Source: Tilletia caries
Taxonomy: Eukaryota; Basidiomycota; Exobasidiomycetes; Tilletiales; Tilletiaceae
DNA: 64,000 nt
Assembly (NCBI GenBank): GCA_032718865.1
Contig: JALUTQ010000001.1
Location: 2,046,001-2,110,000, forward strand
Direction of reading: 5' to 3'
In this document: piece by piece, positions 41,005-54,041 of the stretch
Layout of the letters: the number at the start of each line of letters is the position of its first letter
Numbering within the stretch: the first letter of the stretch is position 1
Translations under genes and position numbers: made by a program
The notes under the pieces: generated by a model
Database searches by the model: none
The model's input: only the letters and a program-made list of their open reading frames with translations
Told to the model about the DNA's origin: nothing

Positions 41005-44000
41005 GGTTATGAGTCCAAGATCTCTTCACTGAGCATCGACGGAGCTACAAGAGCCCAAGACAAGTCTTCCGACCAAGTCACTCCTCAAGAACTCAAGTTC
41101 CCGAGCTTTCCTCGCCCCTCTCCGCTCGACGCGCATCAGCGTTCATGAGCCCACAGTCCAGACTATCGGACAAACACGGCGGCGGCGGCGGTGGGGAGGC
41201 CACAATGGACGGCAAGCTCAAGGAGGAGGACGGGGAAGCGGCAGCTCATCGGCGAGCGCCGCGCGGTACCCCATCGGATCGGCACGAAGGTCACGACGGG
41301 TCTCGTCCGCGAGCCCGCATTATTCCAGCACCTTCGGCGATCAGGACGGTCGGGTCGCTCAATCCGGACCCGACGACCATCGAGCAAGCTCCAAGAGCAC
41401 ATGCGGCGGCGCCGACGGCCATCGGCCCTCGCAGGCACTCAAGATGTTCGAGCATTGGCCGACAGCAGCCCCAGGATGCGATCTGGGCGCTGGCTACACA
41501 GGTCGGCAATCGAACGAGACGAGAGGTCAAGGACGCGACACTGCTCGGCCGGCAGCAAGCTTCCCTCTGTCTCGACACTCGCATCGGCACGCTCAATCCT
41601 TGCGGACAAGGAAGCGGCACTTCCCCCACAAGAAGAGCGAGTCGGATACGCAAGCGCTTGGCGAGCTAGCCACTCAAGAGGCGCACTGCGTACGGGTACG
41701 AGGTACCAGCTCTCTTGGCGGACCTCACCCTCATTCGCGCATGACGGCAACCGAACGGTCATCGGTCTTCAACACTCGAAAGGAGAACGACAGCACCAAA
41801 TCGCCGGCCGCAGCGCAACCGACATAATCAATGGGATTGTCGGGAAGCCGCGTACAATCGCGCATTCAAGACCCGCACGTAGACCAGGGCACTTGCAGCG
41901 ACACGAACCACCTTCGGCACCATCATCGGATGTGCAATCGTTCACTGTAAAAGGACGCATGGGCGTCAAGGTCACGACAGGGCGCTTGCAGAAGACAGCC
42001 CACCTACGTCAAAGACAGTCGGCTGCAAGGGCGACGCTGGGCGTCACGAGTCAAAGCAAAGCATTTCTCACTGCGATCGACGACCTAGACGGCGACGCAT
42101 ATAGGGAGAGCACGGGGCATCTCCATCACGTCTAGTGGCACATGAGGGTCGTAACCTCACCACTAACGGTCGGCTCGGAGGCCGAAGAACGACAATGGAC
42201 GCGGGCTTCACAAGCCATCCGCTGGTGTACGTTCAAGGGAGATCGAGAATGGAGGCGGGCGTACGCGCAAATCACACACGCCATCGCTGGTCTCGACTCA
42301 ACAGGATTCAATGGAAGCAGCGACACTCGCTGGTGGATCCGGGATCGTTGTGGAAGCGGGCCTCGAGTGCCATTCGCCCCAACGATCAACGCACGCAGGA
42401 ACCTTGGGACTGAAGAGTCGGTCCCACTTCCGACCTGCGGGGCAAGCACGAGCAGCACTAGCAACACGCCCGCAACGAAGCTGCAGTCACGCAGTGCACC
42501 AAGATCTGGAGGATTGCCACCAGCAGCATCCTCCGAGGGAACACGGTCGCCATGACGCCGTGGTGGTCCCTCGACGGCGACGACAGCGAGATGGATCGGA
42601 TATGTGACGACGGCCAAGCACAGCACTAGTGAGGCCGGGCGTGCATGCGGAATGAGCATCTATTGTCTCATATGCACGCTGCATCAACGGAGAATATATG
42701 CGACCCAACACTTTGGATCAATGGCGCATGACCTCCTCCACAGTCACCACCACCACCACCATCTGGCTTCGCGACGTGCCGGGTTGACGTACAGGGCGCG
42801 AGCGGCGGCCCTGGTTCAGTAGTCTTCCCGTGCCCGGTTAATGACCGGGCGCAGTCCCCACACCCTGTCTACGAGCCTCGGCTTATACCGCTTGACAGGA
42901 TGGGGACATCTCCTACCGGTGCGTATACACAGCGCACCCCTAGTCAGTAGGATGTACACTGACTCCTTACCCTTCCTTCTCTCCTTTGCACGAGGTCTCT
43001 CTCATCGGACTGCATGCGGTGTCGTTCGTCGATCCGCATACGGCATGGGGGGACTGTTGGCAATGGGAGGGATTGTGATTGGTTTTGGGATGTCAGTGGA
43101 CAGCGAGGGCCAGGAGAGGCAGTACGGGTGGAACCTGCTGCGGGGAAGACGTGGGCCCGAAGCCCTGGAGAAGGAACTGTTGTTGTTGCTGGACGTGCGG
43201 CTCCAATGCCGCGTCCAAAATCGAGTGCGTGGGACTGCACACCAGAACCCCAATCCCTAGCGTGGGAACGCACAGCAACCAGTACGTCGACCACCGTCAA
43301 CCTTCTCCATCTCCCTTCTCTCTCCTCCCTCAGCCTCGGGACCGTTTGCGGTCGGGGCAGCTCCTCGCGCACGCCTGCGGAGAGGAGCAGTGCAGCTGCC
43401 TGCACGCAGCACGAGCGACACGCTCTCGGCAAGACATGGACGAGGAGCAGCGACTACTCCAACGCTCAAGGCTCGGCAAGCATACAGGCGTTCGAAGCCG
43501 ACATGGGGCGGCGGCAGCGGCGCTATATGCGCACGGTCAGGGTCCAGGGACTAGGTCCCAGGACGTATGCCATCATCGGCATCGAACACAGACTCGAGCC
43601 GACCTCAAGACCAACCTTCCCTCACGTCGACTACACCGATCGTTCGATCAGCTTCTTGTTCGTCAGGTGCAGCTTCAGCATACGCGAACAGCCGACTCAA
43701 AACGCCGAGCGACGTCCAGAACTCCAGCAGCAGCAGCAGCACACCTACCAGCTCTCCGCGTCACAGCGAGAGCCCGCGCACCAGTCAGTCCAGCTCTGGC
43801 GACAGGACCTCACCGTCTCGCCAAGACCATCAGCATACGACTTCAACAGGACGAGCCCCAAGTCCACTCTCACCGAGCGGGGCAGGTCAGCAACACTAGT
43901 ACCTGTGTGGAGGCAACGTCAAGTCCGTGCGGCTACGGCAAGCGGAACGAGCGAGACCATGAGCAACACCGACTCATGGAGCGCAACCCCGGCGCTAGCT

Positions 44001-45846
44001 GCCAGCAGATCAGCACTCAGCAGCGTCGGCAGCCCACCACACTTTGTAGGCACAGAGCCAAGGACGCCTGCATGCGCATCAGCAGCGTCCGCCCTCCATC
44101 GGCGACCGATTGGTTCGGCACCAGCTTCCAGCCTTCCACAGCGATCGGCTCGCAGCTCGCAGTACGCCAGCAAGTCGGAGCGGCACGGGTGAATACAATT
44201 GAGTATACTGGAGCGGTGCGTAGGATATCTGGTTTTGTGGGGTGTAATGCACAGGTTGGGATTCGGCAACGAGACAGCATGTGACTGTCGTGAGACGGCT
44301 CACCGCTCATGTCTGTCAACATCCGGGCCGATCCGTCGATAACATCGCACCAACCACCAACACCATCCACCGCCGTTTCCCGCAACCTCTGTCCTCAAGC
44401 CGGCTCAAGCATTCGTCTACACTCTACGCGAAGCAGCCGTCAAGTGCGCACAGGTATCATCCAGCGTCAGCCCTCTTCCATCGCGCAAGAGCGACAGCCG
44501 ACATCGGCCCGACACATTTCACGGACCACACGCCCGGAAACGACTGCAAGGTCGCGCTCCGCACACACACACCCACGCACGGCATTCTCTTGGTTCGGCG
44601 GGTCGGAGTTGGTGGGATCGGTGGAAGCGGCAACAGGCGCCGTAGATGGGGCACTGTGCGGGTACTGGGATACACGGCAGTGCGGCAAAGACATGCCTTT
44701 GGGGCAGTCTTGTGACAAAAGGGTTGGATGAGTTTGGCACTTTGGCAGGATCGCAGATTGGCACGGGATCGCAGCAGCTCAGTCCTAGGTGGATGAGCCT
44801 GCAAGGGGTCTCGGCAAATGGTTGGGCGGCATCTCTTTGCGAGGATATGCGCGAGCGGTGGGAGCAGTGAGCTCAAAATACTGGTCTGGTATCAAGTACG
44901 GGTGGCTCGGAGCATCGGGCCGCGATCGGTATCGACGCCGGCGGCAGCACCAGCAGCGGCAGCACGCGCAATCCGCGTCCGCTCTGTCCTCTCGACCACC
45001 ACATCAAGAACGACCAGCAGGAGGCGATTCCATCGCCATCGACGACGACATCTCTTCCTCGCGTTCACACGCACTCAAGGCGCGTACTAGGGTCGCATAC
45101 GGCATCAGGTGAAACGGAACCTGGCCAGTGGTGCATTGCCTCTCGGATACCCCACTCCAAAGAAGCACGATACACAACGCAACTTACGTCTCCACACGTC
45201 ACCAGACACTTCCACCCTTCTCCTGCTCGGCATCTGGCGCCACGAGATCACGGGCGCCGACTTATCGGCATATGCCTACAGTCTGACGGGGCAGACCAGG
45301 ACCGGACGATGGGAATTTGGTATGGGATTTGGACCAGTGGGTGACTGGATTGGGCGGTTCGGCAGTGTGCGGGAGTGGAGGGAATTGGATGAGAGGGCAG
45401 TGAATATGGAGCATTTGGTCAGTGTAGGAATGGAACCGGCGGTTGTTTGGCGTGGTGGACTGTGACGGGAACATGCAGGAACGGTGGGAGCAGGCTCGGC
45501 ATGAGGAACAAGCTCGAGCGGATCATTTCCCTCCCCTTTGCCGACACCCGATCATCAAGTCACACGGGAGCGCAAACACACCACGGCAGCACACACACAA
45601 AATGCTAGACGGTCGGTCATTTGGTCGTCCCTCAACAAACACCAACATCGGCAAATGCAAATAGCGACTTACGGTCAATATCGATCATCATCATCGACCA
45701 TCAACATCGAACATCATCATCACCTTCGTCATCATCACCTTTCACCATCATCACCGCAACCTCATGTTCAGGATTCCGGTGGCCGTCAGGCAGGAGCACC
45801 ATCATTTCAGCATCGAGCGTCAGAACAGGGATACTCGAGGTGGGAG
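41005..45846. other. GC-rich, repeat-like stretch without recognisable genes
   Basis: 4.8 kb between the two copies of the 222-bp element. Long overlapping plus-strand frames (314 codons at 41191, 392 at 43014, 401 at 43079) exist. They are rich in Arg, Ser, Thr, Gln and Ala, several frames are open at once, and no domain can be seen. CAG-type trinucleotide tracts (43720-43740, 44940-44970) and CATCATCA tracts (45680-45760) are present. Best read as old mobile-element or heterochromatic debris. A fast-evolving gene with introns cannot be excluded. Confidence 0.4.
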
Positions 45847-46068
45847 AGTTGGAAACCAGAGGGGTCCCATGGTCTCATCTCTAGTCTCAGTGGTCTATCG
45901 AGCACCTCTTCTTCCTCACTTCAGCTTCACTTCCTCCTTGTTAACCATGTCCACGATATCGCATTCCGCTGTACTTCAGTCACTTCTAGGTACAATCTAC
46001 ACACTCCTTTGGCGTCGGAACTCTCTTGTCTGCAGCCCGTTCTCCCCCGTTCCGGGGAGATTCCAACT
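45847..46068 (+). mobile_element. Intact 222-bp inverted-repeat element (copy 2, empty site)
   Basis: Starts AGTTGGAA and ends TTCCAACT. It equals copy 1 (26353-26442 joined to 40864-41004) without a single difference once the 14.4-kb insertion and the 9-bp duplication are removed. No clear target duplication is visible at its own ends. No coding capacity. Confidence 0.8.
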
Positions 46069-49000
46069 GACACGACGTGTTACAGAACACGTGATGAGGT
46101 CTGCTCAGAAACAGGACCTCAACAGCTGGGCTGGGTTGTTGTTGCCATCGACCACCAGTTGACATGCCGGCGAGGATGATGCAGAGAGGGCGCCAGCAAG
46201 CAGGTTACGTCGATTCCGGTGCGTGGCTGCAGAGCGACAGAGAGCCAACCTTGGCAGCACTCACCTCTTGCAATCGACCATGGACCATGACTGTTGGCAC
46301 TTGGCACGCACTTACTCACTGATGCATCATGCCATCTCTATTCTCTTCACAGCGACACGAGGGTCAAAAGGTGGCTTTCACATGCATAGGCATCGTTGAT
46401 CCATACTTCTCTTTCTGCGTCCTTTCGGCATGCTGACCTCTCTTTCCTTTCCCACTGGCCAGTTCTTTCACGTTCTTTGATCCCCTTGCATCGCAGATTC
46501 GCAGATCGCGGACGGCGAAGGCCAACGGCTGCGTTCTAAGGTCGAGATTCGAGCGACAAGTCGACAGCACTCAGCAGGAGTGTACTTTGCAGCGGATCAA
46601 GTTCGCGCTTGATGGGACATGGGAAGGGCAAGAATAAAGCCTCGTCTACGGAACCAGCATCCATCTCTCTTCCTGCCAGCCTTGAATGCTAGCATCGGCG
46701 TGCCTTCCATGTTCCATACCAACATCATTCGTCGCAGCCAGGAAACAGAACCATCGGGCGAGCAGCTTCGACTGCTTCGTTCTTTCTTCTTTCCAACAAC
46801 GAGTATCGTGCTAATACGTTCTTTTCTCTCTGCTGGAGACTAGTGACTACGGTCGCATTCTTGGACGATGGCAGTCTCATGCACGGTGGATGGTATGCTG
46901 TCTGCCGCTACCTGCTGACACCTGCGAACGCTGATCCTTCCCATCTGCATCATCTTCCCTCCTAGCTCGGAATTCTAGATGGCTAATGACTTTCATTGTC
47001 GCGACGAAGGAAATGTCGCAACGGAGCGCTGCCAGGCAGGAGTCAGGAAAATAATGCAGGTGCTAGCAGAGCAGGCTGGCAAGGAACTATCACTCAGGAA
47101 GCCTTGGCAAGCGTCGCTGGCAAGATCACACAACCTGACGTGCAACTTCGACCGCCTCATTCTTTTTGACCGTGTCTCCTGCCTAGGCCCACCCGCTGTG
47201 CTTAGTGTTGTGCTCACACTCTTTTCATCGATCCACGCATCCCGAATCAGCTAACATTTCCATCGTACGAACAACTCATACATCGATAGCTCGCCAATAC
47301 TGACCGCTAACCTCTTCTTTTGCAACATCATCTCCATTCCCGAGCCTCTAGGTGTCTTAGGTTCTGTTTCTCGTGATGGATTGCGACAGAGAGCTGGCAA
47401 AGAAGCGTTGGTAAGGATGCGATGAGAAGGTCAAGGAGCACTAGACACCCTGGCGGCCTGGCGTGGGAGCGCGAAAAGAGACACACACTGGACCAGATCG
47501 CCTACTAGCTGGCCCAGTGCAACGTACGACTGCACCTCGGCAGTGTCCAGCTCTGTGTTCCCTTTCCAACGCTAAACTTTGGCAGTGGCCAGCTCTATGT
47601 CCCCCTCGGCCCCTCCTACTTACTCCCTAGACGATGCAGCAGGAAATGGCCTGGCCCGAAAGGCATAAAAGCAGGCCCTCCCGACCTCCCAACTCAAGTT
47701 TTTTTCCCCTTCCTCACCACATCCATCCGTCCTCACTTCTTTATTCCATCAATCCTCACTCATCTACCTCATCTACTTTACTCCCTTCACCTATTTCGTC
47801 GACCTCACCCACCCCATCCACCTCACCGACCTCACCTACCTTATGGACTTCACCGACTTCACCTGACCTTACCCTCATCCTCTATCATCTACCTCGGCTC
47901 CCTTACTCCCTTCATCAACCTCGCCGACCGCATCCACCTCATGAAATTCACGGACCAGACCGACCTTTCCTACCTTTACTCCCCTCAGACATCGACCCGG
48001 ACGACACCGGGGCTTGCACGACTGCAGTCCCGTCGGTGACGGCTAGGATGGGAGTTTGGCTCTCCGACCCGCGAACGGCCGACAGGACGACACCCGGCTG
48101 TACGACCACAGACCGGCGGCGGGACGGTGACCGGACAACACTCGGGGCTGCTCGGCCGCAGTCTCGGGCTGTCAGCTAGAATGGGAGTGTAGGCTCTTCT
48201 AACTGCGAACGGCCGACCCGGACGACAACCGGCTGTACGACCACAGACTGGCGGCGCTCGAGGATGGTCGCGGGTGTCGTAGGGAGCTCCCGCGACAACT
48301 TTACTCTTCCCAAATACCTTCCCCCCACATCGACAACATGGCCGGACACACCAGTAGTGTCGATACTCTGGTCGTGCACCCGTGCTCCCTTCACTGGGGA
48401 AGGTTGGGAAGGGTTTGGCCCTTCACATAAGGGGTAAGTCATACATGCTTTCTTCTTCCATCTCCTGCGGCTTATACTAACCGAGATCTTCCTCTTTGCC
48501 TTTCTCCCCACCGCCTTCTAACCTCATCCAACGCCATCATCATCACCACGCCACCATCGATTCGACTTCCTCGCCATCACGCCGATGCCTCGCGGGCTCA
48601 TGGATCACGGGCTTCCCACCCTCCTTCCGCCTTAACCACCAACCTCGAGCAAGGTGAGTCTGGAGTCAGCTACTATCTGAGTTCTGACCCTTCCGGCTTC
48701 CCTCAACAGTACCTGTATATCATGTATGTTAGTTTCCACCATCGCAGCCTCGCCACTTCCCAAGCAATGAACACTGCATCCTCATGTACCTTCTGCTGTT
48801 CTTCATCATCGTCCCTACGCATGAAGTCGAGGTAAGGATCAAGGAAGGAGCATTGTAGTCAGTGTAGGCGGCGCACGGAGAGAAAGGCATCAAAAGAGTC
48901 GCACGGAAGTGGACGAAGACATGTCGATTGTCACGTTAGGATGTATGCCAGAACGTCTTTGGATTGTTCAATCTATGACCCATAGGTCTGAGTGGTTTGA

Positions 49001-49193
49001 ACAGTATGTAGTCAGACAAAGTGTTCTGTCATGCGGACATACGCGGGTTTGAGAGTCTGCCGCGGGGATCTAGGATTAGAGAAGTGGAAGGAAGGGAGAG
49101 AGGCTGACGGGCGGGAGATACGTCGGTCATGAGTGGTGGCCCGAAGGAGGGAAGACAAATTCGTGCTGCCAAAGATACTATGGGGGGCCCCAA
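46069..49193. other. Gene-free stretch, possible solo LTR
   Basis: No gene recognised in 3.1 kb. 47690-47960 is a CT-rich tract with repeated CTCACC/TCGACC words. At 48030-48290 a block of about 100 bp (GCGAACGGCCGAC... GGCTGTACGACCACAGAC) occurs twice as an imperfect direct repeat. Position 48188 could be the start of a solo LTR (AGAATGGGAG then TGTAGGCTC) ending near CTCAACA at 48711, but no duplication confirms it. Confidence 0.35.
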
Positions 49194-50593
49194 CTACCAG
49201 CCACGACCACCCGGCTTACCGGCACACGTCCACGAAGAATCGCGAACGCCCGGCCTGCCGATGACCTTGTACGGCGCGAAGCCGACAGTCTGAGCGACGG
49301 TGCCCATGTTTCTAGGTCGATAGCCGTTCTGCCGGACGATCTGGAGGGCCTGGGGGATGACCCGGTTACTCGTGGTAGGGACGGTCTCGTGGTTGAGGAT
49401 GATGACGTTCTGAGGCGCGTGGAGGGAGCGGTATCTTTAGGGAATGTCAATTGTGTCAGCCGACGTTTCATGCTAATACTAGATGGCGAGAGTGGCGAGC
49501 TTTGCTGTCGTGCAAGGAAAGAGTTTGCAGATGTGATGGACATGGAGATGGATGTACGCACTGGTTGATCGAGAAGTCGGCAGGAGCACCATCGGCGTCG
49601 CGGATGTAGGCGTTCCAAGTAATAACGTTAAGGTTATGCCTGTCGAAGGGAAGACCATTTGTCAGTGCTGAAGAGAAACGGAAGTGAACAAACCCTCGTG
49701 CCAAAGACATACTTCTGGTTCAGGTACTGGATTGTAGATGGGCTGGCGCTTCCGTAAGGAGGCCGGATGCAAGCAGGAACCACACCTTGGGAGTGAGAAA
49801 TGGAAGAGAGGATTGCTGGTCAACTCCAAGAGCCAATGCACGGCGGGATGAATGTGGAAGGTGATGATGTATATTCTCACCCAGAATCTTGAACATGGCC
49901 TCCTCGACGAGTTGGACCTGCTGGTCGATCGCGGGGCGGCTGAGGGTCTCGATGTTTGGGTGAGACCAGGTGTGCGAGCAGATCTGATGGCCAGCGTTGT
50001 AGGAGTACCTCAGGGCCTGGACGCTGTCCTCATCGTAGATACATTTGCCCATATTGCCAACCACGAAAAACGTAGCGCGGGCGCCAATAGACGCAATCTC
50101 GTCAGCGACCTTTCGATGGTTCTGATTGTGGTGGGGGCAAGAAAAAGAGAGAAGGTCAACTCTGGAAAAGGTGTTTGTCAGTACAGCGATTGCACTCTAC
50201 TCACGATGGACTGGAACAATGATCCCGATCAGGTACAAACACACATATCGAGCTTCAGTATCAGAACCTCGAACATGGCAGAAGCAGCAGGCGTTTTGCG
50301 AGAAAGGGCGAGCTCACCGGACCGTCGTCAAAGGTGAAAGCAAAGCACCCTTGAGTCCTGCACTGAGAGATTCCTCCCGAGACAACACTGCGTGCCGAGA
50401 TATTGCCGCTGTGCTCCTGCTTGTGGAAGAGCTGGTATTCGTTCGGGTCCCGACGTTCCAGATCGGCGCGGACGAGGGGAGAAAGGGGCGGAAACCTGGG
50501 CTTGGGTGCGCTGGCGATCGAGGGCAACACTGATCCACCAAGGATGATAAGTACGAGGGAGAGGGCGAGAGTGCTGGACTTGGAAGCAAACAT
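49194..50593 (-). CDS. Secreted polysaccharide (chitin) deacetylase, CE4 family
   Basis: Start at 50593; the first exon (50593-50318) encodes 92 residues with a signal peptide (about 1-28). The last exon ends with TAG at 49194. At least five exons can be read. The NodB-homology motifs are in order: motif 1 FAFTFDDGP; then ARATFFVVGN; motif 2 SHTWSHPNI, with the two metal-binding histidines; motif 3 RPPYGSAS; motif 4 NVITWNAYIRDADG; and motif 5 NVIILNHET. Family knowledge: these enzymes remove N-acetyl groups from chitin or related polymers at the cell surface, using a divalent metal held by Asp-His-His, all present here. The short C-terminus has WTCAG and no obvious GPI signal. A very short exon may lie between motif 1 and NHRKVADEI; its exact borders are uncertain. 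The TATA box lies about 135 bp upstream. Confidence 0.9.
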
Positions 50594-50725
50594 GGTACCG
50601 GAGGATGTGAAAAGAGTGGAGTTAGGGGAGAGGGAGTGGGGCGGGAGTAGAGGGGTAAGGAGGGGAAGGGAAGGGAAGGGAAGGAAGAGATAATGAAGAA
50701 AGGCGGTAAGCTTCGTCAAACGCTG

Positions 50726-50734
50726 CCTTTTATA
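50726..50734 (-). promoter_or_regulatory. TATA box of the deacetylase gene
   Basis: Minus-strand TATAAAAGG about 135 bp before the ATG at 50593. Confidence 0.6.
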
Positions 50735-51171
50735 CGCCAGAGGAAAGTGATCAAAGGTGAGCAGGAGGCCAGACTTTGAGATAAGAGAGAGAGGCAGCGA
50801 AAAAGAGGGTCAGCGGTTTGAGCAAGTCGAACATCTCCAGCCTTACGCGTCGTCGGGGCGATCTTGGGGTGCATGACCTCCAAGAGAAGATCGTCTGAAC
50901 ATGTACGCCGAGTGAGATGCTCCGTTCTGACATACATCACATGAGGCGGTCGGCTCAGTGATGGTGGACCGTGGAGGAGGTCGATGAGAGCGGCTGCTGG
51001 TGAGAGGGTGTTTTCCGCTGCGGTCTCAACAAGTCTTGGCGGGGTCTTGCCTGTCCTGCGGTTCAGAACCGGTCCCTCCCTTGTGGCAGTGTCCCCCCAT
51101 CCAAGGTCACACGAGGATTGAATTGAGGAAGACGTTCGCTCTCCAAGAGACATCCGTCGCATCTTCGTTCC
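50735..51171. promoter_or_regulatory. Divergent intergenic region
   Basis: Spacer between the deacetylase promoter and the start of the ATPase gene; no other feature seen. Confidence 0.4.
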
Positions 51172-53787
51172 TTGTCAATGTGGGCGCGTTCGCTTGGTCG
51201 TCTTGCTGCGGCCTCCAATCGGAGGTCGTCCGGAGTTTCTCTTTCTGGCCGTACGGACAGCGGACTGGCTCGACCTGTTCATGGTGAAGCTTCCCGTGCC
51301 GCCAACTTGGACTCGGCCACAGCTCAACCACGACGCGACTTCCACGGATCCTCGCAGTCGAGGGCTCAGGATCATGCCGGCCAACATTCCCGCGCGGGGT
51401 CGAAGTCTGGGCCTGATGGGGAAGGCAAATCGGCACCCTTTGCATTCTTCAATTCAACAGGATTCGAAACGGCCATGGGAGCCTCGGTCGGCGTACTTCT
51501 TCTAGGCTGCGGATCGCTGGTGTACATGTCCTGGTATAAGAAGCGTGTGATAAAGAAGATGATTCAGGTGAGTATCGAGAGTAGAGATGAGGTGAGACGA
51601 GCGGGGCATGTCCTTCTTGCTACTGACTCTACTGTGTAATCCACAACAGGCTTTCGATCCGGATTTTGATCCCGTCAGCTACCTGGCCCAACAAGGTGCT
51701 GAAGTAGCCAAGATTCATCCTGCTGACCGGACGGAGTACGAGGTTATCCGGAACATAATCGGCGGAAGGGAAGCTGGCGTGAGATTATTTTGGATCTGGA
51801 GCGACTGCTCTTCCCAGTGGGGAGCTGTACTGAACTCCTTCCGTGTCTGTCCAACGTCCAGCATTACTACCTGGTCCTCGGGGCCAAGGGAAGCGGCAAG
51901 ACGGGTATGATCATCGACGCCATGGGAGAGATACAAGCCGATGGATGTGCCTACTTCGATGCCCACTCCGACGCAGCCATTACGGTCGACCGCTTCAGCG
52001 AGAGCATCAACTTCGCCATGAACCGCGATTACCTCGGCAACCTCCTCGGCCTCACCGATCTCAGCGGGATGAACTCGTTTCAAATGTTGGAGAGAAGTCT
52101 CCATAAGCTCGAGTCGGCCTTGATCCAGCGCAAACAGAAGCAAGGCAAACCGGCGGTCATCATCATGAACAATGCTCATCTGTTGCGCGACGAGGACGGA
52201 GAGAGATTGCTGACTGTGTTCCAACAGCGTGCTGAGAGTGAGTCAACTCACGTCGACAAAGTGAAAATTCTTATGACTCTAACACTCTTGCCAAACTTCT
52301 TACAGAATGGGCGTGAGTCGAAATCTGACGACTAAGTCGCCTCACCCTTGCTTGATGGATCTGACCTTCCCGCCAATCCCCTTTCAGCTCTGCCGGTGTC
52401 GCAACTTTTGTCTTTGTCTCCCAGGACTACTTCATATACGATATACTCAGAAGGAATTCGAATCGGATGGACACTTTGACTGTAAAGGTGAGAGCACAAT
52501 TCTTCCCTGAGAAGCTTGAGCACAGCACACCTGACCCCGGCACTTGAATCCAGGACCTATCCCGGGATCAAGCTATTGAAGTCCTGCGCGGGTGCAGAAA
52601 GCACTACTTCCCGAACCAGCCTCCACTCTCCGATGACGTGCTCGAGGAGGTTTACAAAGTCGCGGGTGGACGAGTGAATCTGCTCAACAAGCTAGCACGC
52701 CGCGCCGACATCTTGAAATCGACCGATCAACTTGTTGAGGATGATATGCAATGGCTACTGAGCAAGGTATGTCTATTTTGTCGCCTGCAGAAGCGATACT
52801 CTTTCCATCTAACATCTTCTCTCGTTCTTGCAGACTGGTATCATTGTGGACCACGACGACGATGTGTGAGTGTGATTCCGAACGCACTCCTATTGTGTTC
52901 CCACCGTCGCTGACGCGCCAGACTGTCTCGCTCGAATCAATAGTATGGACGAGCAAAGTGAGTAGTGATTCAGCCTGCTGCACCTCTCTACGATGTATTG
53001 AGCGACAACACATATTCTCCTTCACAGAATGGGCTACCTGCTCATGGCTGCTCTTCACCGAGCTGGCTCAAAGACATGCGGCATTTGAAGAAGCAGCGGT
53101 TGACCTGGCTAAATCGAAGAACGTGTCGATAGAGTCCATCGAAGAGCAAGAGGAGGAGCCAGTAGAGGAAGATACGACCGACATAGTGGAAGCTTCGGCT
53201 GACCCTGCGAGGGACCTGATTCACAAGGAAGGCGAGGACATCCTCCCCGCTGTGAGCCTGACCTGGGGCGAGGCCAGACAAGTAATGACTCGTCCAGAGT
53301 AAGTCATTTAGGGATTCGGATCGCCTCTGACCGCTAAAGCTTTGTTGACTCCTATCCGATTCTTGCTCCTCCAGCTACATTCTCGAGCTGGATCGACTCA
53401 ATGTAAGTGGAAGATACCATATACTGTCGGACTCAAGCCTCGTCTGACGATACTTGCCTTTCATTTGGCCCTTTTACTTACTCCCAGATGATCCACATCG
53501 ATCGACACCATCGCATCTATGCCGACAACATGGCCCTTCTCCGTGCGATGCGACGTGTCACCGAAACGGAAGGCTTCGCAGAAAAGCTTGAGTCCGTGAT
53601 GGACCGCGTCGCAGCCATCGAATCCCTCGGCCGCACGAGGGAACTGGTCTGGAAGGAGCAGGTCGACGGCGGCAAGTTCATGATCCGGAAAGATGGGAAA
53701 GGGCGGGAGATGGAGGGCTGGTACCTTCTAGGGGGTGACGAGCGACTGGGCCGGGAGGCGGACGAAGCTCAGGACGACTCATCTTAA
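51172..53787 (+). CDS. Mitochondrial membrane-anchored P-loop ATPase (AAA-type), uncharacterised
   Basis: Multi-exon; the first exons are 51172-51567, 51650-51778 and 51862-52237, and about nine in all. The N-terminus is Arg/Ser-rich and free of acidic residues for 20 residues, as in a mitochondrial presequence (MWARSLGRLAAASNRR). A membrane segment follows (AMGASVGVLLLGCGSLVYMSW, about residues 100-122). After splicing, REAG is joined directly to HYYLVLGAKGSGKTGMI, whose GAKGSGKT (about 182-189) is a Walker A loop. PAVIIMNNAHLL is the Walker B region. A winged-helix-like C-terminal part contains DLSRDQAIEVLRG and the acidic EEQEEEPVEED segment, and the tail has MIRKDGKGREMEGWYL. I recognise a fungal family of mitochondrial NTPases with this order, but its role is not established to my knowledge. 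The 83-bp intron before HYYL was chosen because the unspliced frame breaks the P-loop protein. Confidence 0.75.
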
Positions 53788-54041
53788 GACAGCTCGGACC
53801 GACCAAGTGTGCAATTGGACCCCATTCATTCATTGATTTCTGATGCAGAGCAAGGCGCGTTGTGCTTGTGAACTTGTGAGGGCTGTGCGATGATCATGCG
53901 GTCCGGGCGGTGATCGCGTCAGGGGCGCGTTGATGAGCGAGTGGACCGAACGCGACCATAAAGCTGCGCTTGACAACCAACTCACTAGAAGCCACTGATT
54001 CCCCAACAGCACGAGAGCGAGAGCGAGAGCGAGCAGCCACA

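Noticed and set aside
43014..44284. A 390-400-residue protein-coding gene
   Set aside because: Two overlapping frames of similar length and a third open frame exist at once; all translations are low in complexity, with no domain or signal.
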